Origin: Algibacter_G agarivorans
GTDB taxonomy: Bacteria > Bacteroidota > Bacteroidia > Flavobacteriales > Flavobacteriaceae
Length of the DNA: 64,000 nucleotides
NCBI RefSeq assembly: GCF_039543245.1
Contig: NZ_BAABJJ010000014.1
Coordinates: 62,001-126,000 of the forward strand
Reading direction: 5' to 3'
The notes below the pieces were generated by a model that did no database searches, was not told the origin of the DNA, and saw only the letters and a list, made by a program, of their open reading frames with translations. A program made the position numbers and the translations under genes. Shown piece after piece: positions 52,962 to 60,474 of the stretch. The first letter of the stretch is position 1, and each line of letters begins with the position of its first letter.

Positions 52962-53645
52962 CTAAAACGAAACCGTCGCCCCTAAAACCAACATCGTTTG
53001 ATTCCCTTTAAAACGCGAATTACCGCCTAGAGTATCTAAACCTTCATTTTCAAGTTTCTTCAAAGTATTAGTAAACCCATAAAGATATTGGGCCTTCAAC
53101 TTGAAATTTTTAAATCCTAATGATGCTCCTACAGCCCCATTCAAATTAAATTGGGAAATATTGGTGATGTCTTCCGCAGATAAATTGGTGTAGTTATTTA
53201 TAAAGTAACCTTCTTGGTTTTTGTCCTTAATCTCTAACCTGCCATTGTATTGTAACATCGGGCCCACATCAATAGTTAAATGGTTTGGAATCACTTTTAT
53301 ATGCCCTAACAAAGCTAACTGGGCAGCAAACATTTTGTATTTAATAAATTCTTCTTCGGTACTAATTAGAGCAGGTCTTCCCGAGATTTCAATGTTGCTT
53401 TCTGAGAGTTGCATGCCATAACTCATGTTGTACCATCGGTTTGGAATATCAACCGTTGCGCTCAGTCCACCAATAAAACCATTAGAAGATTTGGTTGTGA
53501 AATTATCAGTAACAATGTCAAATTGAGTAACGCCTCCTGTTATGCCAATACCATTTGAAATTCTATAATTCCCTCTTTGCGAAAAACTTTTTGTAACAAA
53601 ACATATTGATAATGCTACTAATAGGTAAAGTTGTATTTTTTTCAT
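52962..53645 (-). CDS. Outer-membrane beta-barrel protein (PorT-like)
   Basis: 227 residues. The signal peptide is at residues 1-22 (KIQLYLLVALSICFVTKSFS). Repeated amphipathic strands follow, with the C-terminal strand TMLVLGATVSF ending in Phe, as in outer-membrane barrels. The segment NGIGITGGVTQFDIVTDNF and the strand-turn pattern resemble the PorT-family barrels of Bacteroidota, but a specific function cannot be assigned. A -7 box lies at 53667-53674. Confidence 0.75.
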   Translation of the reverse strand: MKKIQLYLLVALSICFVTKSFSQRGNYRISNGIGITGGVTQFDIVTDNFTTKSSNGFIGGLSATVDIPNRWYNMSYGMQLSESNIEISGRPALISTEEEFIKYKMFAAQLALLGHIKVIPNHLTIDVGPMLQYNGRLEIKDKNQEGYFINNYTNLSAEDITNISQFNLNGAVGASLGFKNFKLKAQYLYGFTNTLKKLENEGLDTLGGNSRFKGNQTMLVLGATVSF

Positions 53646-53666
53646 ACTATTTTAGGGTTAAGTGCA

Positions 53667-53674
53667 CAAATATA
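53667..53674 (-). promoter_or_regulatory. -7 box upstream of the beta-barrel gene
   Basis: Minus-strand TATATTTG, 21 bases before the ATG at 53645. Confidence 0.45.
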
Positions 53675-53718
53675 ACTTAATTTAGTAACTCTATTTTTAA
53701 CCATTTTAATAAACAATT

Positions 53719-54642
53719 ATGAGCTTCGTTTTCATCCCATTTGTAATTATTGGATTATTTATTTTAATCTCATCCTTTTTTGTTGTTAAACAACAAACTG
53801 CCGCTATTATAGAACGCTTTGGTCGTTTTACAAGTATTCGTCAATCTGGTTTACAGCTAAAAATCCCGTTAGTAGATAGAGTTGCAGGTCGTTTAAGCTT
53901 AAAAATTCAGCAATTAGATGTTATAGTAGAGACCAAAACAAAAGATGACGTATTTGTTAAATTGAAAGTATCAGTTCAATATAAAGTCATAAGAAATAAG
54001 GTCGAAGACGCTTTTTATAAATTAGATTATCCTCACGAGCAAATAACGTCCTATGTCTTTGATGTGGTCCGTGCAGAAGTACCAAAAATGATTTTAGATG
54101 ATGTGTTCTTAAAAAAAGATGATATCGCTATTGCAGTAAAATCAGAACTTAATGATGCCATGATGGAATATGGTTACGATATCATTAAAACGCTGGTTAC
54201 AGATATTGATCCTGATGCGCAAGTAAAAGAAGCGATGAATAGGATTAATGCGGCAGACAGAGAAAAAACAGCTGCGCAATATGAAGGTGATGCAGCACGT
54301 ATTTTAATAGTAGAAAAAGCTAAGGCAGAAGCTGAAAGCAAGCGTTTACAAGGGCAAGGTATTGCAGACCAACGTCGCGAAATTGCACGTGGTTTAGAAG
54401 AATCTGTAGAAGTGCTTAACAAAGTTGGTATTAATTCTCAAGAAGCCTCGGCGCTAATTGTAGTAACACAACATTATGATACACTTCAAGCCATTGGGCA
54501 AGAAACCAATAGTAACCTTATTTTATTACCTAACTCGCCGCAAGCAGGAAGCAATATGCTAAACGATATGGTGGCTAGTTTTACAGCCAGTAATCAAATT
54601 GGTGAAGCCATGAAAAACCAAAAGAAAAAAAGAGGTGAATAA
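53719..54642 (+). CDS. SPFH/band 7 domain protein (QmcA-like)
   Basis: 307-residue membrane-anchored stomatin/prohibitin-like protein. One N-terminal span at about residues 5-24 (FIPFVIIGLFILISSFFVV) precedes the SPFH domain: VKQQTAAIIERFGRFTSIRQ, GLQLKIPLVDRVAGRLSLKI, FVKLKVSVQYKV and YVFDVVRAEVPKM. A coiled-coil region follows (AADREKTAAQYEGDAARILI, AKAEAESKRLQGQG). It probably organises membrane microdomains or protease complexes. No NfeD partner is adjacent. Confidence 0.88.
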   Translation: MSFVFIPFVIIGLFILISSFFVVKQQTAAIIERFGRFTSIRQSGLQLKIPLVDRVAGRLSLKIQQLDVIVETKTKDDVFVKLKVSVQYKVIRNKVEDAFYKLDYPHEQITSYVFDVVRAEVPKMILDDVFLKKDDIAIAVKSELNDAMMEYGYDIIKTLVTDIDPDAQVKEAMNRINAADREKTAAQYEGDAARILIVEKAKAEAESKRLQGQGIADQRREIARGLEESVEVLNKVGINSQEASALIVVTQHYDTLQAIGQETNSNLILLPNSPQAGSNMLNDMVASFTASNQIGEAMKNQKKKRGE

Positions 54643-54697
54643 AACCTCTTGTGAGTTATTCTGATTTTCAGAATCTTATTAGAAAAAATAATATAAA

Positions 54698-54752
54698 AAC
54701 CTGAAATAGTTCAGGTTGACAAACCCTTTAGAGCTGTAGCTCTTTAGGGTTT
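54698..54752. terminator. Two hairpins between the SPFH and GNAT-like genes
   Basis: AACCTGAA, loop ATAG, TTCAGGTT at 54698-54717. The second is AAACCCT..AGGGTTT with inner arms AGAGCT and AGCTCT at 54721-54752. They lie between convergent genes, and the second overlaps the last codons of the GNAT-like gene. Confidence 0.5.
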
Positions 54753-55909
54753 TGACTTTTAAAAGGATGCCGTTCTTTCCAATCTTGTTTTGGGTTCATT
54801 AATTTAAAAACTTGCTTTAAAATGGCATTCAAAAAACTATTAGTATGTTTTAAATAAATCACCATAGGCTCTGCTTTTGCACCTACAGAGCTTTTAATTT
54901 CCATAGCCGTCCTGGCATATACAACTGATTCAAACTTATTTTCAATACCAAACTTAAGCATATCATAAAGCATGTTTAAATACAATTGATTTGGGTATTG
55001 ATGTTCAGAATCATAACCTAAAAAATAGGTTTCTAAAGCCTTGTTATTTAGAATTAAGGTATAAAAACCAACCAACTCGTCTTTTAAATAATACCCATAA
55101 ACCTTAAAATTTTCTTTCAGCTGAAGTTTAAGACTATAAAAATGATTTTCTGGTAACAAAAACGTATTAAACTTAGCGTTGGTTGATACGTTCATGTAAA
55201 ATTGATGTAATTCAGAATTATGCCTTTTAATATCATCAAGACTCAATTCTAAGGCTATAATACTATTAAGTTTTTTTCTAGCACGCTTGTATCTATCACG
55301 ATACTTTTTGTTTAAACTTGTTGTGTAATCTTCAATAGTTGACCATTCTGGTGTTACCCGCAATATCATATTAGGCTGCACAAAAACCTGATGTAATTTA
55401 TCGGAATCAAAAGTATTCTTATTGTCATGTATGGGGTCATTCTTAAAATAGTCCTTCAACACAATCATTCTGATGGTTTTATTCTGATTGCTTTTAATAG
55501 TCGCTTTTATAGCGCTTAAAGCGGAAAAAATAGTTTCAAAAAACTCAGTTTGAGATATATTTTCCTTCTGAAAAAACAATCCATGCTGCCCGGTATGCGT
55601 TAAATTTCCAACAACTAAAACATTTCCTTTTAATACTTTTGAAACCACATCTTGAAACCATGATTTTATACAAGACACCTTAGTTTGCCTAAACATATCT
55701 TTTAAATACAACTGTACACGTTGGATAACAGCCATACCAACTAAAGTGTCGTCCTTAAAAACCCCAATGTAAAACAACTGGATATTATTTGGCGGAGCTT
55801 CTTCTAAAGCCTGTAAATAATGAGATTGCAAGAACACATCGTGCTCCACACAGGTGTTCCAACCTTCTGGAAGGTTTTTAAATGAGTTATAAATAGTATA
55901 GTGTATCAA
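54728..55909 (-). CDS. GNAT/FemAB-like acyltransferase-fold protein
   Basis: About 393 residues of the FemAB-like (peptidogalycan biosynthesis) / GNAT fold. Features are EGWNTCVEHDVFLQSHYLQA, FYIGVFKDDTLVGMAVIQR, LNKKYRDRYKRARKKLNSI, VYGYYLKDELVGFYTLILN, and TYFLGYDSEHQYPNQLYLNM, the family pattern of a second-domain acyl-CoA-type fold. The frame opens at a GTG at 55939 inside the upstream gene's terminator hairpin, so I use the TTG at 55909 (reading LIHYTIYNSFKNLPEGWN). The substrate is unknown; cell-wall or lipid modification is only a guess. Confidence 0.7.
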   Translation of the reverse strand: MIHYTIYNSFKNLPEGWNTCVEHDVFLQSHYLQALEEAPPNNIQLFYIGVFKDDTLVGMAVIQRVQLYLKDMFRQTKVSCIKSWFQDVVSKVLKGNVLVVGNLTHTGQHGLFFQKENISQTEFFETIFSALSAIKATIKSNQNKTIRMIVLKDYFKNDPIHDNKNTFDSDKLHQVFVQPNMILRVTPEWSTIEDYTTSLNKKYRDRYKRARKKLNSIIALELSLDDIKRHNSELHQFYMNVSTNAKFNTFLLPENHFYSLKLQLKENFKVYGYYLKDELVGFYTLILNNKALETYFLGYDSEHQYPNQLYLNMLYDMLKFGIENKFESVVYARTAMEIKSSVGAKAEPMVIYLKHTNSFLNAILKQVFKLMNPKQDWKERHPFKSQNPKELQL

Positions 55910-55918
55910 TACAAAAGA

Positions 55919-55949
55919 AAAAAGACCGAAGTTAACCACCTCAGTCTTT
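55919..55949 (-). terminator. Terminator of the DUF1761 gene
   Basis: On the minus strand AAAGACTGAGGT..ACTTCGGTCTTT is followed by TTTTC, beginning 27 bases after the DUF1761 stop. Confidence 0.7.
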
Positions 55950-55975
55950 ATTTATGTTAAAAAATTACAAATTTA

Positions 55976-56461
55976 TTATTTCCAACCGCAAATAATAGCA
56001 CCCATTATTCCAAGTGTTACAATCCAGTAACCCGCGTTAATGAAAATATATTTTGCCCCTTTACGTTCAAATAAAGCGTTAGTACCTATAATAGGAAGCG
56101 CAATAAAAACACCTGTTAAAACACCATGAAGAGCACCGTGTTTAAAGGTTCTAAAAGCATCTCCGTAATCTGCCATTAAAGCTTCGTAAGATGGTAAAGC
56201 TACCGAAGGGTCTCCACCTATAAGGCTAAAAACACCCATTTGATGAATTACTATTCCTGGTAATGCTGTTGCTAATAGAAAAGCAAAAATAAGGGCTAGG
56301 ATAAAAATCTTTACCATATTTCCGCCCTTAACTTGTTCGTCTGTCATCCCTGCAGCCTGCATCCAAGCGTTTCCAAATACTTTAGGGTTGTACCAAATAA
56401 ATCCGACAACTAATGCCGAAACTGCTGCAACTAGTATTGCAACGGGGTTTAAATACTCCAT
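55976..56461 (-). CDS. DUF1761 domain membrane protein
   Basis: 161 residues with about four spans: residues 8-25, 50-72, 105-127 and 137-156. Conserved DUF1761 features are FIWYNPKVFGNAWMQAAGMT near the N-terminus and HGALHGVLTGVFIALPIIG in the third span. The C-terminal span ends YWIVTLGIMGAIICGWK. The family function is unknown. It is transcribed alone and ends with a good terminator. Confidence 0.85.
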   Translation of the reverse strand: MEYLNPVAILVAAVSALVVGFIWYNPKVFGNAWMQAAGMTDEQVKGGNMVKIFILALIFAFLLATALPGIVIHQMGVFSLIGGDPSVALPSYEALMADYGDAFRTFKHGALHGVLTGVFIALPIIGTNALFERKGAKYIFINAGYWIVTLGIMGAIICGWK

Positions 56462-56634
56462 AATTTATATTTTTAGTTTGTAGTTAAATGTACAAAAAAT
56501 TAAATACTACCTAAAAAACAATACCCACGACCACTTGCTCCACCACCTCCAGAATGTAAGTGCCCCCAGAAAAACTGCGGATTGATAAACGTCTAGAAAT
56601 TAAGCCTATAGAAGATAACATTTTGAGCTTTCAA

Positions 56635-56686
56635 CCCTCCTAATTTCGATACATCGAAATTGTCCTCGCTTTATTTTAAAGGGAGG
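56635..56686. repeat. Nested inverted repeat
   Basis: The outer arms are CCCTCC (56635-56640) and GGGAGG (56681-56686). Inside is the near-perfect palindrome AATTTCGAT, AC, ATCGAAATT (56642-56661). It resembles interspersed intergenic repeats of flavobacteria. Confidence 0.5.
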
Positions 56687-56767
56687 AACCAGGTTTCAAT
56701 AACATTTTTAGATTAACCAAAATCAAGAAGCGTTAATTAATGTTTTTGCACCAATATTTAGCAAGAT

Positions 56768-56792
56768 CCTTCAGGTTTTAAAAACCTGAAGG
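56768..56792 (-). terminator. Hairpin downstream of glnS
   Basis: CCTTCAGGTTTT (56768-56779) pairs with AAAACCTGAAGG (56781-56792), beginning 12 bases after the glnS stop. There is no clear U-tract, so its strength as a terminator is uncertain. Confidence 0.4.
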
Positions 56793-56804
56793 GCCCATAA
56801 TTGT

Positions 56805-58802
56805 TTAAGAGATCGCTTTAGCTTCTTCAACCAACAGTGCATTTTTATCATCTAAAGCTTTAGCAATAAAATCATGAATAGCATCATTTTTTTCTAAACC
56901 ATTTTCTATTAAAACACCTAACGTAATCATGGTAATAATACGTGTTCCTGATTTTTTAACCGATGTGTTAAACAAGGGTTCAACTTCATCATAACTCACC
57001 TTTTTAGCTAATTCTTGAATCTCTGATTTAGCCTTAGCGCGCTTATCTTCAGACAACCTATCATACTTTTTACCATACGATTTTATTTGCTCGATAGCTG
57101 GACGATTATTTTGTTGCGGTTGCTTTTGCTGGTTTTGATTTCCGTTTTGTTGAGGCTTTATTTTTGCCCAAGTATCACGTAAGCCAACCGTTTTATTAAA
57201 TACTAAATGTTCTGAAGTCGAATCGTCATCCACATTAAAATACCCTAAACGTTGAAACTGAAACCTATCTCCTATTTTAGCCTCTTTTAAACTCGGCTCT
57301 ACAAACGCTTCAATAGTTTTTAACGAATTAGGATTAATAAATTCCATAAAATCTTTGTCTTGATGGCTATCTGGTGCTTCATCAACAAATAACCTATCAT
57401 ATTCTCTAACCTCCGCTTTTACGGCGTGTTTTATAGACACCCAATGTAATGTGCCTTTTATTCTTCGTTCTGTATCTTCAGAATAGGTACAATGAATTTC
57501 TGTGATGTTTCCATTAGCGTCTTTTACAACACTTTCAGCTTTAATGATGTAGGCATTCTTAAGTCTTACTTCACCACCTAATTTCAACCTGAAAAATTTA
57601 TTTCCAGCTTCTTCTTTAAAATCTTCTTTTTCAATATACAACTCGCGTGAAAACGGCACTTTTCTATAGCCCGCACTTTCATCTTCTTGGTTATTCTCTG
57701 CTTCCAACCATTCCTCTTTTGCTTCTGGATAATTAGTAATTACTAATTTCACAGGGTCTAAAACAGCCATAACCCGTGGTGCTGTTTTGTTTAAATCCTC
57801 ACGGATACAAAATTCTAATAGTGATACATCAATTACATTTTCACGTTTCGCAACCCCTACTGTTTCTACAAATTTTCTGATAGCATTTGGCGTATAGCCT
57901 CTTCGTCGTAAACCAGAAATTGTTGGCATTCTAGGGTCGTCCCAACCACTTACAACACCTTCGTTAACCAATTGAAGCAACTTACGCTTACTCATAATGG
58001 TGTAGCTCAAGTTTAAACGGGCAAATTCGCGTTGTTTTGGCCTTAATTTGCCTGTCTCTACAACTTGGTCTAAGAACCAATCGTATAGCTCTCTATGAGG
58101 CTTAAACTCAAGAGAACATAAGGAATGAGATATTTGCTCTATATAATCGCTCTCGCCGTGTGTCCAATCGTACATAGGGTAGATACACCAGTTATTAGCC
58201 GTTCTATGGTGATGTTTCTTTAAAATACGATACATAATAGGATCGCGCATCAACATATTTGGGTGTTGCATATCAATTTTTGCACGTAAAATGTGTGTTC
58301 CCTCTTCAAACTCACCAGCTTTCATGCGCTTGAATAAATCCAGATTTTCGGCTACACTCCTATTTCTATATGGGCCATCAACACCTGGTTGTGTTGGTGT
58401 GCCTTTTTGTTCTGCCATGGCTTCGCTAGATTGCGAATCTACATAGGCTTTTCCTTCTTTTATAAAATGAACCGCCCAATCGTATAATTGTTGGAAATAA
58501 TCTGAAGAAAATAATTCCTTATCCCATGTATAACCCAACCATGCAATATCATCTTTTATAGCATCAACATATTCTTGTTCTTCTTTTGCAGGATTAGTAT
58601 CATCAAAACGAAGATTTACAGGTGCTTTATATTTTTCTCCCAAACCAAAACTAATACCAATAGCCTTGGTGTGCCCAATATGTAAATAGCCATTAGGTTC
58701 TGGTGGAAAACGAAAACGCAAGTCCTTTTTAGACATGCCACTTGCCAAATCTTCTTCTATAATTTGCTCAATAAAATTGAGTGATTTTTTTTCTTCAGAC
58801 AT
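56805..58802 (-). CDS. glnS: Glutaminyl-tRNA synthetase with C-terminal extension
   Basis: Charges tRNA-Gln directly. The 665 residues exceed the roughly 550 of E. coli GlnS. The catalytic core shows RFPPEPNGYLHIGHTKAIGI (HIGH region, residues 27-46), RFDDTNPAKEEQEYVDAIKD, HQxxFARLNLSYTIMSKRKL with the KMSKS-type MSKRKL, and GWDDPRMPTISGLRRRGYTP. After the anticodon-binding domain, a Gln/Asn-rich linker (about residues 545-570) leads to an extra helical domain of about 95 residues (IEQIKSYGKKYDRLSEDKRA onward). Its -7 box is at 58853-58860. Confidence 0.95.
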   Translation of the reverse strand: MSEEKKSLNFIEQIIEEDLASGMSKKDLRFRFPPEPNGYLHIGHTKAIGISFGLGEKYKAPVNLRFDDTNPAKEEQEYVDAIKDDIAWLGYTWDKELFSSDYFQQLYDWAVHFIKEGKAYVDSQSSEAMAEQKGTPTQPGVDGPYRNRSVAENLDLFKRMKAGEFEEGTHILRAKIDMQHPNMLMRDPIMYRILKKHHHRTANNWCIYPMYDWTHGESDYIEQISHSLCSLEFKPHRELYDWFLDQVVETGKLRPKQREFARLNLSYTIMSKRKLLQLVNEGVVSGWDDPRMPTISGLRRRGYTPNAIRKFVETVGVAKRENVIDVSLLEFCIREDLNKTAPRVMAVLDPVKLVITNYPEAKEEWLEAENNQEDESAGYRKVPFSRELYIEKEDFKEEAGNKFFRLKLGGEVRLKNAYIIKAESVVKDANGNITEIHCTYSEDTERRIKGTLHWVSIKHAVKAEVREYDRLFVDEAPDSHQDKDFMEFINPNSLKTIEAFVEPSLKEAKIGDRFQFQRLGYFNVDDDSTSEHLVFNKTVGLRDTWAKIKPQQNGNQNQQKQPQQNNRPAIEQIKSYGKKYDRLSEDKRAKAKSEIQELAKKVSYDEVEPLFNTSVKKSGTRIITMITLGVLIENGLEKNDAIHDFIAKALDDKNALLVEEAKAIS

Positions 58803-58852
58803 AAAAAATAGTACTGTGCGCCATTAGTTAAACAGAAACTAACAACATTAAA

Positions 58853-58860
58853 CAAAAATA
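58853..58860 (-). promoter_or_regulatory. -7 box upstream of glnS
   Basis: Minus-strand TATTTTTG, 50 bases before the ATG at 58802. Confidence 0.45.
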
Positions 58861-58903
58861 TTGTGTAAAATTAGGTAATTTTACCGACTTAAAATGCCAT
58901 ACA

Positions 58904-59275
58904 ATGGGAATTATAAAAGTTGAAAACATTAGAGTATTTGCATACCATGGTTGTCTTAAAGAAGAAACCAAAATAGGTAGCGATTACCGTGTAGATTTAG
59001 AAGTTAAAGCCAATTTACAAACCTCAGCAAAAACAGATAAACTTAGTGATACTGTAGATTACGTGTTTTTAAATCGTATTATTAAAGAAGAAATGGAAAA
59101 GGCTTCTCATTTATTGGAAACGGTTGCTAAACGGATATTAAACAGGATTTTTAATGAAGATGAATTGGTTAAAAAAGCTACCGTTTGGATTAGTAAATTA
59201 AACCCACCCATTGGTGGTGATGTTGCGAAAGTGACGATAAAAATGACCGACAAAAGAAAATCTCAAGACAAGTAG
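58904..59275 (+). CDS. folB: Dihydroneopterin aldolase
   Basis: Folate-pathway enzyme that converts dihydroneopterin to 6-hydroxymethyl-dihydropterin. The 123 residues match the family. Features are IIKVENIRVFAYHGCLKEET with the conserved FAYHGC, DTVDYVFLNRIIKEEM, and HLLETVAKRILNRIF. The C-terminal ISKLNPPIGGDVAKVTIKM holds the lysine-containing KxxPP loop. It is divergent from glnS and followed by tRNA-Cys. Confidence 0.94.
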   Translation: MGIIKVENIRVFAYHGCLKEETKIGSDYRVDLEVKANLQTSAKTDKLSDTVDYVFLNRIIKEEMEKASHLLETVAKRILNRIFNEDELVKKATVWISKLNPPIGGDVAKVTIKMTDKRKSQDK

Positions 59276-59327
59276 TATGAAAAGTTTATTTTTTTTACAT
59301 TTGTGCTCCCTTAAAATGGATTCCTTC

Positions 59328-59348
59328 CCGATAACTATCGGGATTGAC
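59328..59348. repeat. REP-like element between folB and tRNA-Cys
   Basis: CCGAT, AACT, ATCGG followed by ATTGACA. It is a weaker relative of the palindromes at 3467 and 51536 (stem, 4-base loop, trailing TGACA). Confidence 0.45.
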
Positions 59349-59356
59349 ATGAATAG

Positions 59357-59427
59357 GGCGTCGTGGCCGAGTGGCTAGGCAGAGGTCTGCAAAACCTTCT
59401 ACAGCGGTTCGAATCCGCTCGACGCCT
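59357..59427 (+). tRNA. trnC: tRNA-Cys (GCA)
   Basis: 71 bases forming a full cloverleaf. The acceptor stem GGCGTCG (59357-59363) pairs with CGACGCC (59420-59426), and U is at the discriminator position, as in tRNA-Cys. The anticodon stem-loop is GAGGT CTGCAAA ACCTT with anticodon GCA. The T arm GCGG TTCGAAT CCGC is canonical. CCA is not encoded. A strong hairpin terminator follows directly. Confidence 0.97.
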
Positions 59428-59428
59428 C

Positions 59429-59460
59429 AAAAGCTTTCAGTTATTCTGGAAGCTTTTTTT
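59429..59460 (+). terminator. Terminator of tRNA-Cys
   Basis: AAAAGCTTTCAG (59429-59440), loop TTATT, CTGGAAGCTTTTTTT. Confidence 0.85.
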
Positions 59461-59490
59461 ATTTTAAATTTTTATAAAAAATTAATTAAA

Positions 59491-59545
59491 AGAGGAGCAA
59501 AACCTTCTATTTGAGTTTGTTTTTCGAATCTGCTCAAAGCCTTAA
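59491..59545 (+). pseudogene. Degenerate copy of the tRNA-Cys 3' part
   Basis: AGAGGAGCAAAACCTTCTA (59491-59509) matches AGAGGTCTGCAAAACCTTCTA of tRNA-Cys with two bases missing. TTCGAATCTGCTCAAAGCCTTAA (59523-59545) matches the T arm and acceptor end TTCGAATCCGCTCGACGCCTCAA. The order is the same, with an insertion between the two blocks. This could be a decayed duplicate or the remnant of an integration site. Confidence 0.5.
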
Positions 59546-59650
59546 TAAAGAAATGGTTTTTCAGTATTTTTTATATTTCTAATTTTCAAGAGGAGCAAAG
59601 ACATACAGTAGCTGGAGATAAAAAAGCTCCCTCCAAACAAAGCTTTAAAT

Positions 59651-60346
59651 TTATTCTAGATGTTTTTCTTTTATGGGATTAATCTTTTCAAACTTTTCCT
59701 TGATAAGTTCCTTTTCTTCTGGAAAAAAACCTTGAACCAAAAGTAACACACCAAAACCAAGAATAACTAAGGCTACAATTTTTTTTGTTTTGTAGATTAA
59801 ACGTGGGGTTAGTTTGTTTTTAAGCTTTTTTGCAATCACAATTTTTACCAAGTCTACCAAGAAGTAAACAATAAGTATTGTTGAAAGAAATACAACAACG
59901 CCATCGGTAGATTCGGTTAAAGAGTTACCTAATACTATAAAAGCAACCCAACCTAATAACACACCAATGTTTATAAAATTAAGTAAGAAGCCTTTTAAAA
60001 ATAACTTACCGTAGCCTTTTTTTATTTCAACTTTATGATACTCTCTAACTATTTCCCGAAAAGACTTAGAGGTCTTAATAAATGAAATTAGGCCATAGGC
60101 CACCAAGAGCATGCCTCCAAAAATTAAAAAATGTGGCTCATCTTTAACCTTATCCAACAACTTATTTGTGCTAAAAAAAGCAACAATAATGAATAATATA
60201 TCAGCTAAAATAACACCACAATCAAAAATCAAGGCACTTCTAAAACCTTTAGTAGCACTAGTTTCAAGCAATACAAAAAACACAGGCCCAATTGTAAAGG
60301 CTAGGATGATGCCAAAAGGAATCGCTGTTAAAATATCATCGAACAT
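59651..60346 (-). CDS. LysE family exporter-like protein
   Basis: 231-residue inner-membrane protein with about six spans. The N-terminus IPFGIILAFTIGPVFFVLLE with the glycine-proline pair, followed by TSATKGFRSALIFDCGVILA, is the LysE/RhtB family signature. Members export amino acids or related small molecules; the substrate here is unknown. It stands alone, convergent with the tRNA-Cys region. Confidence 0.85.
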   Translation of the reverse strand: MFDDILTAIPFGIILAFTIGPVFFVLLETSATKGFRSALIFDCGVILADILFIIVAFFSTNKLLDKVKDEPHFLIFGGMLLVAYGLISFIKTSKSFREIVREYHKVEIKKGYGKLFLKGFLLNFINIGVLLGWVAFIVLGNSLTESTDGVVVFLSTILIVYFLVDLVKIVIAKKLKNKLTPRLIYKTKKIVALVILGFGVLLLVQGFFPEEKELIKEKFEKINPIKEKHLE

Positions 60347-60411
60347 GTGTAAAAAGCATATTTACACAAAGTAAAGAAATATTTTAAACTATTTTGATGA
60401 TTGCTTATGCT

Positions 60412-60449
60412 AAAAAAAAGCATGTGGTTTTTAAAGACCACATGCTTAA
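60412..60449 (-). terminator. Terminator of the T9SS-secreted protein gene
   Basis: AAGCATGTGGT (60418-60428) pairs with ACCACATGCTT (60437-60447). On the minus strand a run of T follows. Confidence 0.85.
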
Positions 60450-60474
60450 AGCAAACTAAATTATTACTAATATA

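Larger units (their letters stand above)
56462..56804. other. Gene-poor stretch between DUF1761 and glnS
   Basis: 343 bases without a full gene. It contains a 30-codon open stretch on the minus strand (56592-56503, stop 56500-56502) reading TFINPQFFWGHLHSGGGG and on to CFLGSI, with no start codon. It also holds a nested inverted repeat at 56635-56686 and a hairpin at 56768-56792. Confidence 0.5.

Noticed and set aside
55910..55939. GTG start at 55939 for the GNAT-like protein
   Set aside because: It lies inside the terminator hairpin of the DUF1761 gene. The TTG at 55909 fits the start of the conserved region better.
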